Assembly (NCBI GenBank): GCA_026724425.1
Contig: JAIUCV010000001.1
Location: 9,406,556-9,470,555 of the forward strand
DNA length: 64,000 nt
Direction: 5' to 3'
Source: Erythrophleum ivorense
Lineage: Eukaryota; Streptophyta; Magnoliopsida; Fabales; Fabaceae
Under the pieces are notes generated by a model. That model saw only the letters and a list, made by a program, of their open reading frames with translations, did not search any database and was not told the origin of the DNA. Positions 48,801 to 59,202 of this stretch are shown piece after piece. A program made the translations under genes and the position numbers. Position 1 is the stretch's first letter. Each line of letters begins with the position of its first letter.

Positions 48801-49487
48801 ATACAAGATGCAGTCATTCTCACATGCGTCAATCTTAGTGTAATTCATTCCTAACTCTTGAATAACTTTCTTTGCTTCGTAGTAGGAGTTAGGTATTAAT
48901 GCCCCTTCCGGAAGAACATCCTTAAATAAACTTAGTAATGAATCCATGGATTTGTTGCTCCAATGGTTAAGGCACTTAAGGTGGAGTAACCTAACTATAA
49001 AAGAGAGTTTAAAAACTTTGTCACAACCTGGATAGAGGTCAGTCTGAGCAGCCTGCAACAAGTCAAAGAACTGTTTTGCCTGCTTATTAGGTGGCTCATG
49101 GTTCTCTGACTCACGGTTCCCTTTATTTGAATCTTCGTGACCATATGCATCATGGAGCATCCCAATAATATCATCTTCTTCATCGGTTTCATCAACTATA
49201 TCATCAGCTACCTCACCACCATTATCTTGATGCAATGAACTGTAAGCACCAAGACGAACTTCTCCATGTGAGTCCTACACTTCATAACTTGGGCTGAAAC
49301 CCTTCCTTAATAGATCTGCCTTTACCTCAATCCGACTCTTCCATTCTGTATTCCTACACCCCTTGCATGGGCATCGAATCATATTTGTCACCCTTGGCTG
49401 ATTAAAGGCCCATTGTAAAAACTCATCAACTCCTCGTCTGTATGCTGGATTAACTCTATTATTGATCTTTATCCAACTTTTATCCAT
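45803..49487 (-). pseudogene. CACTA-1 transposase (TNPD-like: Transpos_assoc, Transposase_21, DUF4218, DUF4216)
   Basis: The large exon 49487-47242 reads in one frame. It opens MDKSWIKINNRVNPAYRRG and the cysteine pattern MIRCPCKGCRN (transposase-associated domain), then the Transposase_21 core (RNVRLGLASDGFQPWG, VVLVPYNLPPWQCM, YGNLSGWSTKGKLACPCC) and DUF4218 (FSSNLSRCINVRDRKIYGL, FPPAFFDIMIHLPIHL, PVQYRWMYPIER). An 86 bp intron (47241-47156), exon 2 (47155-46835), exon 3 (46770-46700) and a last exon of about 46610-45803 carry the C-terminal region and DUF4216 (HRYSAFTVNGFRFHTK, LFKCHWWDVAHLERG, YQAEQVFYLND), with an acidic tail. Three in-frame stops interrupt the first exon: TAG at 49275-49277, TGA at 48699-48701, TAG at 48555-48557. 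The enzyme would cut and rejoin the CACTA ends. Confidence 0.92.
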
Positions 49488-49744
49488 CTCTATTACTTCC
49501 TACATTTTAATCAACATCATTGCAAGTTAAGTTATGGACAAGTCAAATCTTTTTACATGTAAAGAATTATATACTTATGTTAAGTCCATGCCGTCACTGC
49601 TTAACTTTGTTCTAGTTACATGTAAAGAGTTACATGTAAAGAATTATATACTTATGTTTTAGTTCAGATCTCTAAGTTTTAGATCTGAACTAAAACCAAA
49701 CTCTGTTCTAGTATAAAACATAATGAGAGAAATTGATAAGTTAT

Positions 49745-49935
49745 AAGATATTGTTGATAGGGTAACAGATCTTGTCGACAAGATAATACCTTATCAACAA
49801 GATCTTAAATTTAACAAAGGAAAATTAAAGACCTTGTTGATTAAATAAGACCTTGTCGACAAGATCTCAAATTTAGCAAAAGAAAATTGAAGACCTTGTC
49901 GATAGGATAAGACCTTGTCAATAGGATCTTCTTCC
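49745..49935. promoter_or_regulatory. Palindrome cluster 2 (cttgtcgacaag), upstream of the transposase gene
   Basis: Two near-perfect copies (gatcttgtcgacaagat at 49768-49784 and cttgtcgacaag at 49852-49863) and several variants (cttatcaacaagatctt, cttgtcgataggat, cttgtcaataggatctt) lie 260-450 bases upstream of the ATG at 49487. Cluster 1 has the same motif at a similar distance from the accessory gene start, which suggests shared regulation. Confidence 0.7.
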
Positions 49936-50199
49936 TCATGACAGAATAATCTATAATTGAGAAGCTTTGAAGAAACTCAAAGTTGGGCAACTCCTTTAGA
50001 ATCTTCTTAATAAGGTCTTAACTATAGAAAGGTAGAATACATAATGTATGATGGTATGACACACATAGGTATGGAAATAGGACAAAATGTAATTTGAACA
50101 CTAAGTTTACAGCACTTAAAAAACTTAAGCACCATACTTCATCCTAAAAAAAATAGCAGTCCTCAGCAGTATTAAGGCAACAGAATTTGACCAAATCTC

Positions 50200-50665
50200 T
50201 AAAGTACATATAAGAACTTAAAGGCATATATCGGAGTTTAGGCATATATAAAAACTTAAAGGCATATATCAGAGTTTATAAATCTACAAAATTTATAGGC
50301 ATATATCAGAGTTTAGGCACATATAAGAACTTATAGGCATATATAAGAGTTTAGGCACATATCAGAACTTATAAGCATATATCAAAATTAACACCAGACT
50401 TCAGCAGTATCACAGCAAACTATCAAGGCAACAGAATTGGACCAAATCTCTAAAGCACATATCAGAACTTAAAGGCACATATCAGAATTTATAAGCACTA
50501 AATTTATAGCATTTACCAAACCTACAGCACTTATAAGCACCAAACCTACAGAACTTATGGGTCTATATCAGAGCTTAGGCAACAAATTTGCAGCATTTAA
50601 AAACAACCATTGCACCCTCAAAAGACTTAGGCACATATCAGAACTTATGCAGGTACACACACAGG
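50200..50665. repeat. Degenerate minisatellite (cacatatcagaactta-type unit)
   Basis: A unit of about 20-22 bases, aggca(c/t)atatcagaactta with gagttta variants, repeats densely at 50200-50395 and loosely on to 50665. It lies upstream of the transposase gene and has no coding frame. Confidence 0.8.
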
Positions 50666-51156
50666 TAGAATTATTGAATCAAATCTTGTTTAGACACCAA
50701 ATTTACAACACTTAACAGAACCATTCCACCCTCAAAAGGTTTAGGCACACATCAGAAATTAAAACCATGTCATTTGTATCACAACAAACTATCAAGACAA
50801 CAACTGAATTGATGACCAATGTCATAGCAAAATATTACAATTCCAAGCTTGATAGTTCCCTACTTTAGAAAAATAATACCTTTATGCTTCAGGAGCTATA
50901 GTAAAGATTTGAGGAGCCACAGTTGATTTGTTTGAGGAGCTAACACTTGAGAATCTGCATTGTATGAAGTAAGTTTAAAACATAAGAAATTATTTTCAGA
51001 TGTTTAGCAAAATGTACTAAAAATTTACATATCAGAAGAGGAAAGAAGAAATTCTAAAAAAAAGAAAGTAAATTCGATTCAAAATTGGCATTATTCAGTT
51101 CTGCTAGCCACAGTCACAACACTTAACACAAAATCAATTGCAGAAAGAAGGACCAA

Positions 51157-51400
51157 ATAATAGACCAGAGAAGAAGCAAACAATAGACCAAAGAAGGAGC
51201 AAACAATAGACCAAAGAAGGAGCAAACAATGAACTAGAGAAGAAGCAAACAATGAACCAGAGAAGAAGCAAACAATAGACCAAAGAAGGAGCAAACAATA
51301 GACCAGAGAAGGAGCAAACAATGAACCAAAGAAGGAGCAAACAATAGACTAGAGAAGGAGCAAACAATAGACCAAAGAAGGAGCAAACAATGAACCAGAT
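51157..51400. repeat. 23 bp tandem minisatellite, about 10 copies
   Basis: The unit caatagaccaaagaaggagc plus aaa repeats every 23 bases with few substitutions (gaccagag, gaaccaaag, agaagc). Because 23 is not divisible by 3, all three minus-strand frames stay open and show the same SIVCSF/LLLLW-like pattern. These open frames are a product of the repeat and not genes. Confidence 0.95.
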
Positions 51401-51409
51401 TACCACTTA

Positions 51410-53089
51410 CATAGCTTCCTTCCTCTTCAATTTCTGTGTTCTCCTCTTCCACAGTGAAATCAGCTCTTAGGGATACTCTGTTTTTCGTGCGCGAAATGTT
51501 TTTGTTAGAATAGCTTCACTCACAACGAAATTGACCAGAGGGATGTATTGGAACGAAGATTGAGAAGGATTTTCCAATAGCCTTTGCCAGCAGACGCGAA
51601 GAAGGTTTGAAAATGAGAAAGGGGGAAAGGGGAAAGACGGGGAAAACAAAGAGGCGGGGAATGAAAACTGACCTAGGTTTTACTGTTGAAGTGCTTTTAG
51701 GTTTGGAGCAGAAATTATGAAGAAAATATAAGATTGGGGGGTAAAACTTTAAAATGCCATAACTTTGTGTACCGTACTCCGTTTGAGGTGATTTTTTTTT
51801 TGATTTTGGGTATTTTTTCGAGATCTACGCGTGGCGATTGTCGAAGGCGATTCGGTCACTTATTTTTCTTAAAAAAGTTTGTTTAGGGCTTTAATTTTGT
51901 GATTTTTGTTTTTTACTACCTTTCACTAACATTAAAACAAGTCTATAATTATATAATGCTTTTTATAATTTACTTAAGTTTTATTCTATTTAAGTTTTGA
52001 ATTCAAGTACTTGATTAACAATAAAAAGAAGGTAAAGATTAAGAAATACAAAACTGAACTCAAAAATTAATTAAGAATTTAGAATCTTTATTTTTTAATA
52101 GCCTAATGTATCTTTTTCTATGATCTATCTATTATATATTTATGTTCAATCTAAAACATTTGAAGTTTTTAATCCTAAATATAAATCATCCTCCAGCTTA
52201 TCTCTCTAGAATTTGTATACGTGGCTGTCTCAACAGGAAATGTATGTTAAATCATTACAATATGACTCATTACATTACAACTGGGATCATCTTCATAAAA
52301 AAAAATCATTTAAGATCTCTCCAAGTTTAAAGTATCAAGATTGAAGTTCTAAATTCACATCCATGACTGCCCCCTCACCAAAAAATCCATAGAAATCATT
52401 ATATTTTTGCTTTCATTATAAAATATCAAGTTTAAAGCAGTAGAACATGAGGGAGAAGAAGACATTAATGGATGAAGAAGAAGACAGAATAGGAATTTAA
52501 AAGGGTTACCCAACTAAAATTAATGTTGCAATGATAAGAGATTAAGGTGGAGTTCAATCTTTTATCCATTCCTTTTTTTTCTCTTTCATTGTTTTTTTCT
52601 TTCTTTCTACCTCTTTGTTTTTACGTCGCTTCAAAAGTTGAAAAGGACACATTAATAAAATAAATCATAGAAATAGAAATTAAAATTTTAGATATATGGA
52701 TTTTTTGACATATGAAATGTTAGACATATTAATTTCGTGAATTATAAAAATTAAAATTTTAACTTCTTAAATCTACTAAGTATTTTAAATTTAATAAAAA
52801 TTCTAGTTTTATTTTTTTAATTAATGATCATAATTAATGACTACAACTAAAATATTTTTTAGTCTTATATATTTGTATATATTAATCATTAACTTTAAAA
52901 ATATTTTTTTAACTTAAAAATATTCTAATTAATTTTTTTATCCTGTATATTTGCATATATTAATTGACACGTATAATTTATTTTTTAAATTTAAAAATAT
53001 TCTAATTTCAAATATTTTTATTTATAAATAAATTACAAAAATATTTCACGCAAAAAATTTTAATAAATAAAAAAATTTACGTCAAAACT
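51410..53089. other. CACTA-1 internal non-coding region
   Basis: No protein recognised. 51430-51660 is relatively GC-rich and may be part of the transposase gene's leader. Beyond 51900 it is AT-rich without clear repeats, up to the right subterminal array. Confidence 0.5.
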
Positions 53090-54225
53090 TTTAATGGCGA
53101 CTATTTTAGCCGCCGCTAAAAGCTAACTTTTAGCGACGAATAAAATCAGTCGTCGCTAAAAGATTTGGCGCAAATATTTTTATTTAATAAAAAATTTGGT
53201 ACCAAAACTTTTAGTGGCGACTAAGCTTTAGTCGTTGCTAAATCACACTTTAGCGACGACCAAAGCTAATAATCGCTAAAAGTTACATTTTAGCGACGAC
53301 TAAATCTGGTCGTCGCTAAAAGTTTTGTCAGATAGATAATGGACATTTAGATTTTTAGTGACGACCACCTTTAGTCGTCGCTATTTAGCGACGACTAAAA
53401 CTAATAGTCGCTAAAACATAGCTTTTAGCGACGACTAAATCTGGTGGTCGCTAAAAGGTTTATCAGATAGATAATGGGAATTTGAACTTTTAGTGACGAC
53501 CACCTTTAGTCATCGCTAAATCACACTTTAGCGACGACTAAAGCTAATAGTCGCTAAAAGCTATGTTTTAGCGATGACTATATCTGGTCGTTGCTAAAAG
53601 GTTTGTCAGATAAATAATGGACATTTGGACTTTTAGTGATGATCACCTTTAGTCGTCGGTAAATCACACTTTAGCGACGACTAAAGTTAATAGTCGCTAA
53701 AAGTTCTATTTTGCGACGAGTAAATCTGGTCGTCACTAAAAATTTTGTCATAATATATAATGGGCATTTGAACTTTTAGTAACGATCATTTTTAGTCGTC
53801 GCTAAATCACACTTTAGCGACGACTAAAGCTAATAGTCGCTAAAAGTTTTGTTTTAGTGACGACTTAATCTGGTGGTCACTAAAAGTTTTGTCAAATAAT
53901 AGGCATTTGGACTTTTAGTGACGACCTATTGTGTTGTCGCTAAATGTTATATTTTAGTGGCGACCAAATCCTGTCGCCACTAAAAGGTTATTTAGCGGCG
54001 ACTATGTCGATGTCGCCGCAAAAAATATTTAGTGATGACTTTTTTGTTGCTACTAAATAGTTTTAGTGACTTTTTTTTTTGTCGTCGCTAAAAATCTTTT
54101 CAGAAACAAAAATATTTTTTTAGTGACAATTTTTAGTGACAACTTAATAAAGTCGTTGCTAAAAATATTTTTTCAACGACCATTTTTTTAAGTCGCCGCT
54201 AAAAGTCGTTACTAAAGATCTATTT
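53090..54225. repeat. CACTA-1 right subterminal array
   Basis: More than thirty copies of tttagcgacgac or gtcgtcgctaaa, many as facing pairs separated by short spacers (able to form hairpins). They are also arranged in a higher-order unit of about 175-195 bases containing gtcagataga-taatgg-catttg, repeated about four times between 53290 and 53910. Confidence 0.92.
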
Positions 54226-54238
54226 TTTTGTAGTGTAA

Positions 54239-55127
54239 GAAACTATTATTCCCTACTAATATAGAGTTTACGAGTAGAACCTACTCACCAAATAAGCCGC
54301 AATAGCTTTAATTAAATACGTGCAAGAAGTGATTATAGGCACTTTGATTCTTTTGATGTCTTTCTTAAAATTGTACGTAAACTTATCTAAAAAAAGATAA
54401 CCAAAATATTCGTAGATAATATTTATTTATTTTTAATTTAAAACATACTTTATTAAAAAATATATTTTTTTAAAAGAATTAGTTTAATGTTATTTATTTT
54501 ACGTTGAAAGTCATAAACGTTATTTATTCTAAATTTAAAAAGTTAATTATTTTATATTATTCATATACATATCTAATGCTTGTTAAATATAATAATAAAA
54601 ATAAAAGTATTATATATGTAATTGTAGCTTATTTTTTATTTTAGTAGAAGCCAATATAATACATCTTTTGATTGCAAAGAAAAATAATATAATTTTCAAA
54701 ATAAAAAAATCCATGTAATTTGAGAATCTTTTAAAGAACTAAAAAGTAATTTATCCTAAAATTTATGAATTGTCTATCATATTGGTCCTTGAAGGATCTT
54801 AATAGTGTAAACTTAGTCTTTGAATGTTTATTCCTGTTTAATCCTAATGTGCTAAAAAAAATCATTTTAGTCCCAATTCTGACTCAGCTAGGGCTAAATT
54901 GATGACTAAACTTTTGGGGTTAGAACTAAAATGATGATGCAGTATCTTTAATTTTAAAGATTAATCTGGTAGTATATTTTAAAATGTTTTTCATTCAAAG
55001 AAAGTGTGATTTCAGGGAATATTATAATCAAAGGTTTATATAGTAATATTTTTTATATTAAAAGTTTAAAGAATGAAAATATAATTGTCAATGTAAAATT
55101 TAAGATAAAGCATACTTTGGTATCTTA
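54239..55127. other. AT-rich spacer
   Basis: No gene, RNA or clear repeat recognised between CACTA-1 and the next repeat-derived sequence. Confidence 0.5.
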
Positions 55128-55470
55128 TTACCAAAAAAAAAACTTTTGGCCGAAAGTCCAAAATCAATACCAAAAGCTTCTACTGGCAACTTTTAGATCA
55201 CCACTAAGTTGCGACCATACTTTTGAGATTTTCAATAGCAACTTAAAAAAAGTAATCATTAAAAGTAGGTTTCAATGGCAATTAAAGTTGCCACCCAAAG
55301 TGGTAAAAAGTTACCACTAAAGAATATTCATTGATGCTTTTGGAAACAATTGCCATTGAAAGTTAGTTTGCTCATACATATAACGGTCCATTTTCAACGG
55401 TGACTGTCGTTGCCTCAAAAAGCCTATCACTTTTTATGGCCACTGAAGTTGCCATTAATGCGGCAAATTG
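55128..55470. repeat. CACTA-like terminal fragment with aagttgcca motif
   Basis: ttattaccaaaaaaaaaac is followed by many copies of ggcaactt or aagttgcc and aatggcaa in both orientations. The pattern is that of a CACTA subterminal array of a different family. It is cut off where the Copia-2 LTR sequence begins. An open frame at 55006-55320 runs through it and is not considered a gene. Confidence 0.5.
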
Positions 55471-55475
55471 AAAAA

Positions 55476-55847
55476 TTAATGAAAAATTAAAGCGGTAAAT
55501 TGAAGGTCTCAACATCTAAAAATTTAAAAAATTCATGGTCTCAAATTTAAAATTGCTGAAAACAAGATTTTTTCTAATAAGCCTATTTATACAAAATATT
55601 TTTGTCTTTTACAAAAATAGTTCCAGTAAAAAATACCCAATATCGCATCTGACTCGTGCGCAGGAGGAAGAAATCAAAGATTTTCAATTGCGTTACCCCT
55701 GTGTTGGCCTGTTATTGTGTGTGCGAGCCCACTCCTCTTCTTGGCCCATTCACTTGCCTAATATCACATCTTAATATATATATATACTAAAACTCTCTTT
55801 ATTCTAGACAATGTGGGACTTGGGCTTTTGACACACCTATTCTAACA
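55476..55847 (-). repeat. Copia-2 3' LTR (truncated)
   Basis: It matches 60753-61119. Shared blocks include agcggtaaattgaag and acaaaaatagttcc. The plus-strand right end ctattctaaca corresponds to an LTR start TGTTAGAATAG. Homology stops at 55476, where CACTA-like sequence begins. Confidence 0.88.
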
Positions 55848-56269
55848 ATCCCCCACATGTGTCAAAAGAATATTATCATTTGAGTTACACGCATGAGTGT
55901 AACCATTTTGAATCTGGTGTCTTTTGGACTATAAATAAAGCCTAGACCAATAACACTTAGTACACAGAAATATCAGTGAAACGTACGTTTCTATGAACCA
56001 ACAAATTTTTGTTGTGTACTATAGGCTTTATTAGTCAGAGTATACCTCCACAATTTCTACTATTAATGATGGTTTTGTGCTTTAAACAGCTGTACGCGTG
56101 CCTGGTGTTCAACGAATGCTCTAAAGACTTTGCCACGGTCTCATAGAAGTGGCCTCACTTTACATTCATCTAGGTGATTTCATCAAGTGCATCTACAATG
56201 AATACACCATCTATAAGGAATATAAAATTATTAGGAGCTTTGCTCAGCCTCTCCAACAATGCATTCTAG

Positions 56270-57156
56270 TACTTTTTCAAACCATAGAAAGGGACAACAA
56301 GTTTAATGCTAGCAAAATTAATATATGACTTGTTCTTACCCATATGAACCTTTTTCATGGGATTTCCAATCACAGAGGTTAGGTTACCACCGTTGTTAAT
56401 TTCATATTGGCTTAAGTCCCATTCCCCTCGATCTGTTATCAATTTGTTTCTTTCATAAGGGTTTAGTCAATGGATCTACCAGATTTACTTTTGACCTTAC
56501 AAATTCGATTGAGATCATTCCATCTTTTAGCAGCTGCCTGATAATATTATGTCTCAACTGAATGTGACTGTTTTTACTATTAAAGGTCTTATTTTTAGCT
56601 GTAACTATCGCCAATTAATTGTCATAATGTAAAGACATTGATGGTATTGGTTTTTCTCCTAATAAAATATTTGCTAACTATCAACCAATTCTATAGCAAT
56701 AAGCTTTTAATCCCTTAAGGATTTTGTAATAATACTTTATTTGGCTGATCTCCAAGATACTACACCACCACCAAGAGTGAATACATAGCCATTAGTGGAT
56801 TTAATCTCATCTGAATCTAAAATCTAATTAGTATCACTATATCCTTCTAATACAACAAGAAATCCACTATAAAATATATCATAGTTCATGAAACCTTTCA
56901 AATATCTCATCAATCTAACCAGAGCCATCCAATACTCATTGCTTGGATAGTGGGTATATCTGCTCAGTCTCCATACAACACATAATATATCAGGCCTAGT
57001 AAAATTCATCAGATGCCACAGATTTCCAATAATCTGTGCATATTTAGATTGAGCTACTGAATCACCTTTATATTTTAATAATTGTATGCTAGAATCAGAA
57101 AGAGTGCTTAAAGGAGAATCATGAAAATGTCTAAATTTTTTAAGAATTTTCTCCAC
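56270..57156 (-). pseudogene. Copia-2 pol C-terminus: RT end and RNase H remnant
   Basis: The open stretch 56824-57156 includes YAQIIGNLWHLMNFTRPDI, LSRYTHYPSNEYW and LMRYLKGFMNYDIFYSG, the conserved region between Copia RT and RNase H. Below 56824, RNase H is readable only through stops (the ADSDE-type region near 56810, with EGYSDTN preserved, and DPLTKPL near 56460). Confidence 0.85.
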
Positions 57157-57165
57157 ATAATGTTC

Positions 57166-57798
57166 TTAAGAGAGTAAGATACTATTTTCACTTATGATTT
57201 TAACACCTAAATTCACTTTTACTTCACCAATATCTTTTATATCAAATTTAAATGCAAGAAAACTCTTAGTTTTAATCACAATATTCATGCTAATACCTAA
57301 AATAAACATGTCATCCACATATAAGCAAATAATCACACAATCATTATTTACAAGTTTTGTATAAACACATCTTTCTACTTCAATAATAGCAAAGCTATCA
57401 CTTGTCAAAATTTGATCTAATTTTTTATGCCATTGTTTAGGTGCTTGTTTTAATCCATATAAAGATTTAACAAGTTTACACACTTTATTTTCTTGTCTAA
57501 GATTGACACCTCTTTCAGGTTGTACCATATAAATTTCTTCTTTTAAAACACCATTTAAGAAAGTAGTTTTAACATTCATTTGATGAATATAAAGTTTGTG
57601 TATTGAAGCTAAAACAATCAGAATTCTTATAGAAGAAATTCTTGTAACTGGAGAAAAAGTATCAAAATAATCAATATTTTTTTTTTGAATAAAATCTTTA
57701 GTTACTAACTTAACTTTATATTTATCAATGGATCCATCAGGATTAAGTTTCTTTCTAAAAACCCATTTACAATCAATGGGTTTACCTCTTGGAGGCAA
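57166..57798 (-). pseudogene. Copia-2 reverse transcriptase remnant
   Basis: A 210-residue open stretch: KPIDCKWVFRKKLNPDGSI, YFDTFSPVTRISSIRILI, HQMNVKTTFLNGVLKEEIYM (catalytic Asp of the D-V-KTAFLNG motif replaced by Asn), SLYGLKQAPKQWH and ICLYVDDMFILG with the YVDD catalytic pair. Typical Copia RT order. It ends in a stop just before the 57156 fragment; the D-to-N change would abolish activity. Confidence 0.92.
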
Positions 57799-57859
57799 GT
57801 CTACTAAAAACTAAATTTTATTTTGACTAAGAATCAATTTTAGCCTTAATGGCTTCTTT

Positions 57860-58760
57860 CTAAAGATGATCATCCAAAGAATAAATAACTTCATAAAAAT
57901 TTAAAGAATCATCTTGTACCATATAAGTATAAAAATCATCTCTAAAAGAAGATTCTTTCCTTTGCCTCTTACTTCTTCTTAAATTTTTAGCTAATTCTTC
58001 ATTTGTATTTTGTTTAGGAGAATAAGTAGACATTTCCAAATTCTTAGGATTATGTTTAATTTTCAAAGGAAATATATGTTCAAAAAATTCTGTATCTTTA
58101 ATTTCTATAATAGTGTTATGATCCAAAACATTACTTTTCAAAAACAAAAATATATAAGCTGCACTATGTTCAACATATCCAATAAATATGTAATCAGAAT
58201 TTTTAGACCTAATTTTTCTTTTCTTAGGATTAGGCAACATTACTTTAACAAGACACCCCCACACTTTTAAATATTTTAGGTTAGATACATTACTTTTTCA
58301 TAGTTCATAAAGTATCTTATTTGTTTTCTTATGGGGTGTTTTATTTTGCAAAAAATAAGCAAGCAACAAAATTCCACCCCATAAATTATCTGGTGCAGAA
58401 GAACTTACAAATATAGCATTCATCATCTCTTTTAAAGTTTTATTTTTTCTTTATGCAACACCATTAGACTTAGGTGAATACGAAATAGTTACTTCATGGA
58501 TAATTCCTTCTTTTTCACAAAAATTATTTTATAAAACATATTTCTTCTCCTCTATCTAACCTTACTCTTTTAATCTTTTTATTTAGTTGATTTTTTTACC
58601 TCTGCCTTATATAAAAAAAAATTTCTAACACTTCACCTTTATTTCTCAATAAAAATACTTTAGTATAACTTGAAAAATCATTAATAAAAGTATTATAATA
58701 TTTTTTACCACCTCTAGTCATTGCTTGTTTTCATTCATCCAAATAAGTGTGTATTAAAAA
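57860..58760 (-). pseudogene. Copia-2 integrase core and C-terminal remnant
   Basis: 57860-58264 is open with WGCLVKVMLPNPKKRKI and SDYIFIGYVEHSAAYIF, the region after the integrase core. Between 58270 and 58760 the core is visible only across frameshifts (FINDFSSYTKVFLLRNKGEV near 58640-58690). Confidence 0.85.
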
Positions 58761-58767
58761 AAGCAAT

Positions 58768-59202
58768 TTAGTTTCTCTGTGTAGAAAAGTGTGATTTTTT
58801 TGTTATCTTAACTTCCGCACATACTTCACATTTGTTTAAACAATCATTTTTAATTCTAGAAATCAAACTAAGTTGTTGCATTTTTTTAATATAAGATTTA
58901 CTAACATGTCCTAATCTAGCATGCCACATATCAAACGAATCAATCATATAAATAAGCAAGTAAATAGAAGATGATGCATTTTCATTCATTTCAACAACAC
59001 TCAGTACAAATAGTCCCTGGTTACAATAACCCTTTCTTACAAAAACATTATTTTTTGTCATCACAATTTTGTTAGATTTGAATGACACTTTAAACCTAGT
59101 CTTTCCTAATAAAGTTACAGAAATTAAGTTTGCTCTAACATCAGGCACATGCAAAATATTATTAAGAGCCAAGGTCTTTCCAGATTTGAGTTTAAGAACC
59201 AC
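58768..59202 (-). pseudogene. Copia-2 protease end and GAG-pre-integrase domain
   Basis: It contains LNNILHVPDVRANLISV (protease flap region), then FDMWHARLGHVSKSYIKKM and CLNKCEVCAEVKITKKSH, the His-His/Cys-Cys zinc module in front of Copia integrase. It is open for 144 residues, with stops on both sides. Confidence 0.92.

Larger units (their letters stand above)
42222..54235 (-). mobile_element. CACTA (En/Spm) transposon 'CACTA-1', 12,014 bp, near complete
   Basis: The left end reads TACTACAAAAAAATA and the right end, on the complement, CACTACAAAAAAATA. The 3 bp TSD taa is at 42219-42221 and 54236-54238. Both ends carry arrays of a TTTAGCGACGAC-type motif. Two genes lie on the minus strand: the TNPD-like transposase (49487-45803) and the Transposase_24 accessory gene (45236-43106). 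Stops in both genes make it non-autonomous today, but ends and architecture are intact. Only the first base of the left terminus departs from CACTA. Confidence 0.95.

Noticed and set aside
51091..51452. Three overlapping minus-strand open frames coding for hydrophobic repeat proteins
   Set aside because: They arise from a 23 bp tandem repeat that lacks stops in these frames; all three show the same pattern and none has a start context or domain.
55006..55320. 104-residue open frame as a gene
   Set aside because: It crosses a subterminal-type repeat (ggcaactt/aagttgcc) and shows no domain.
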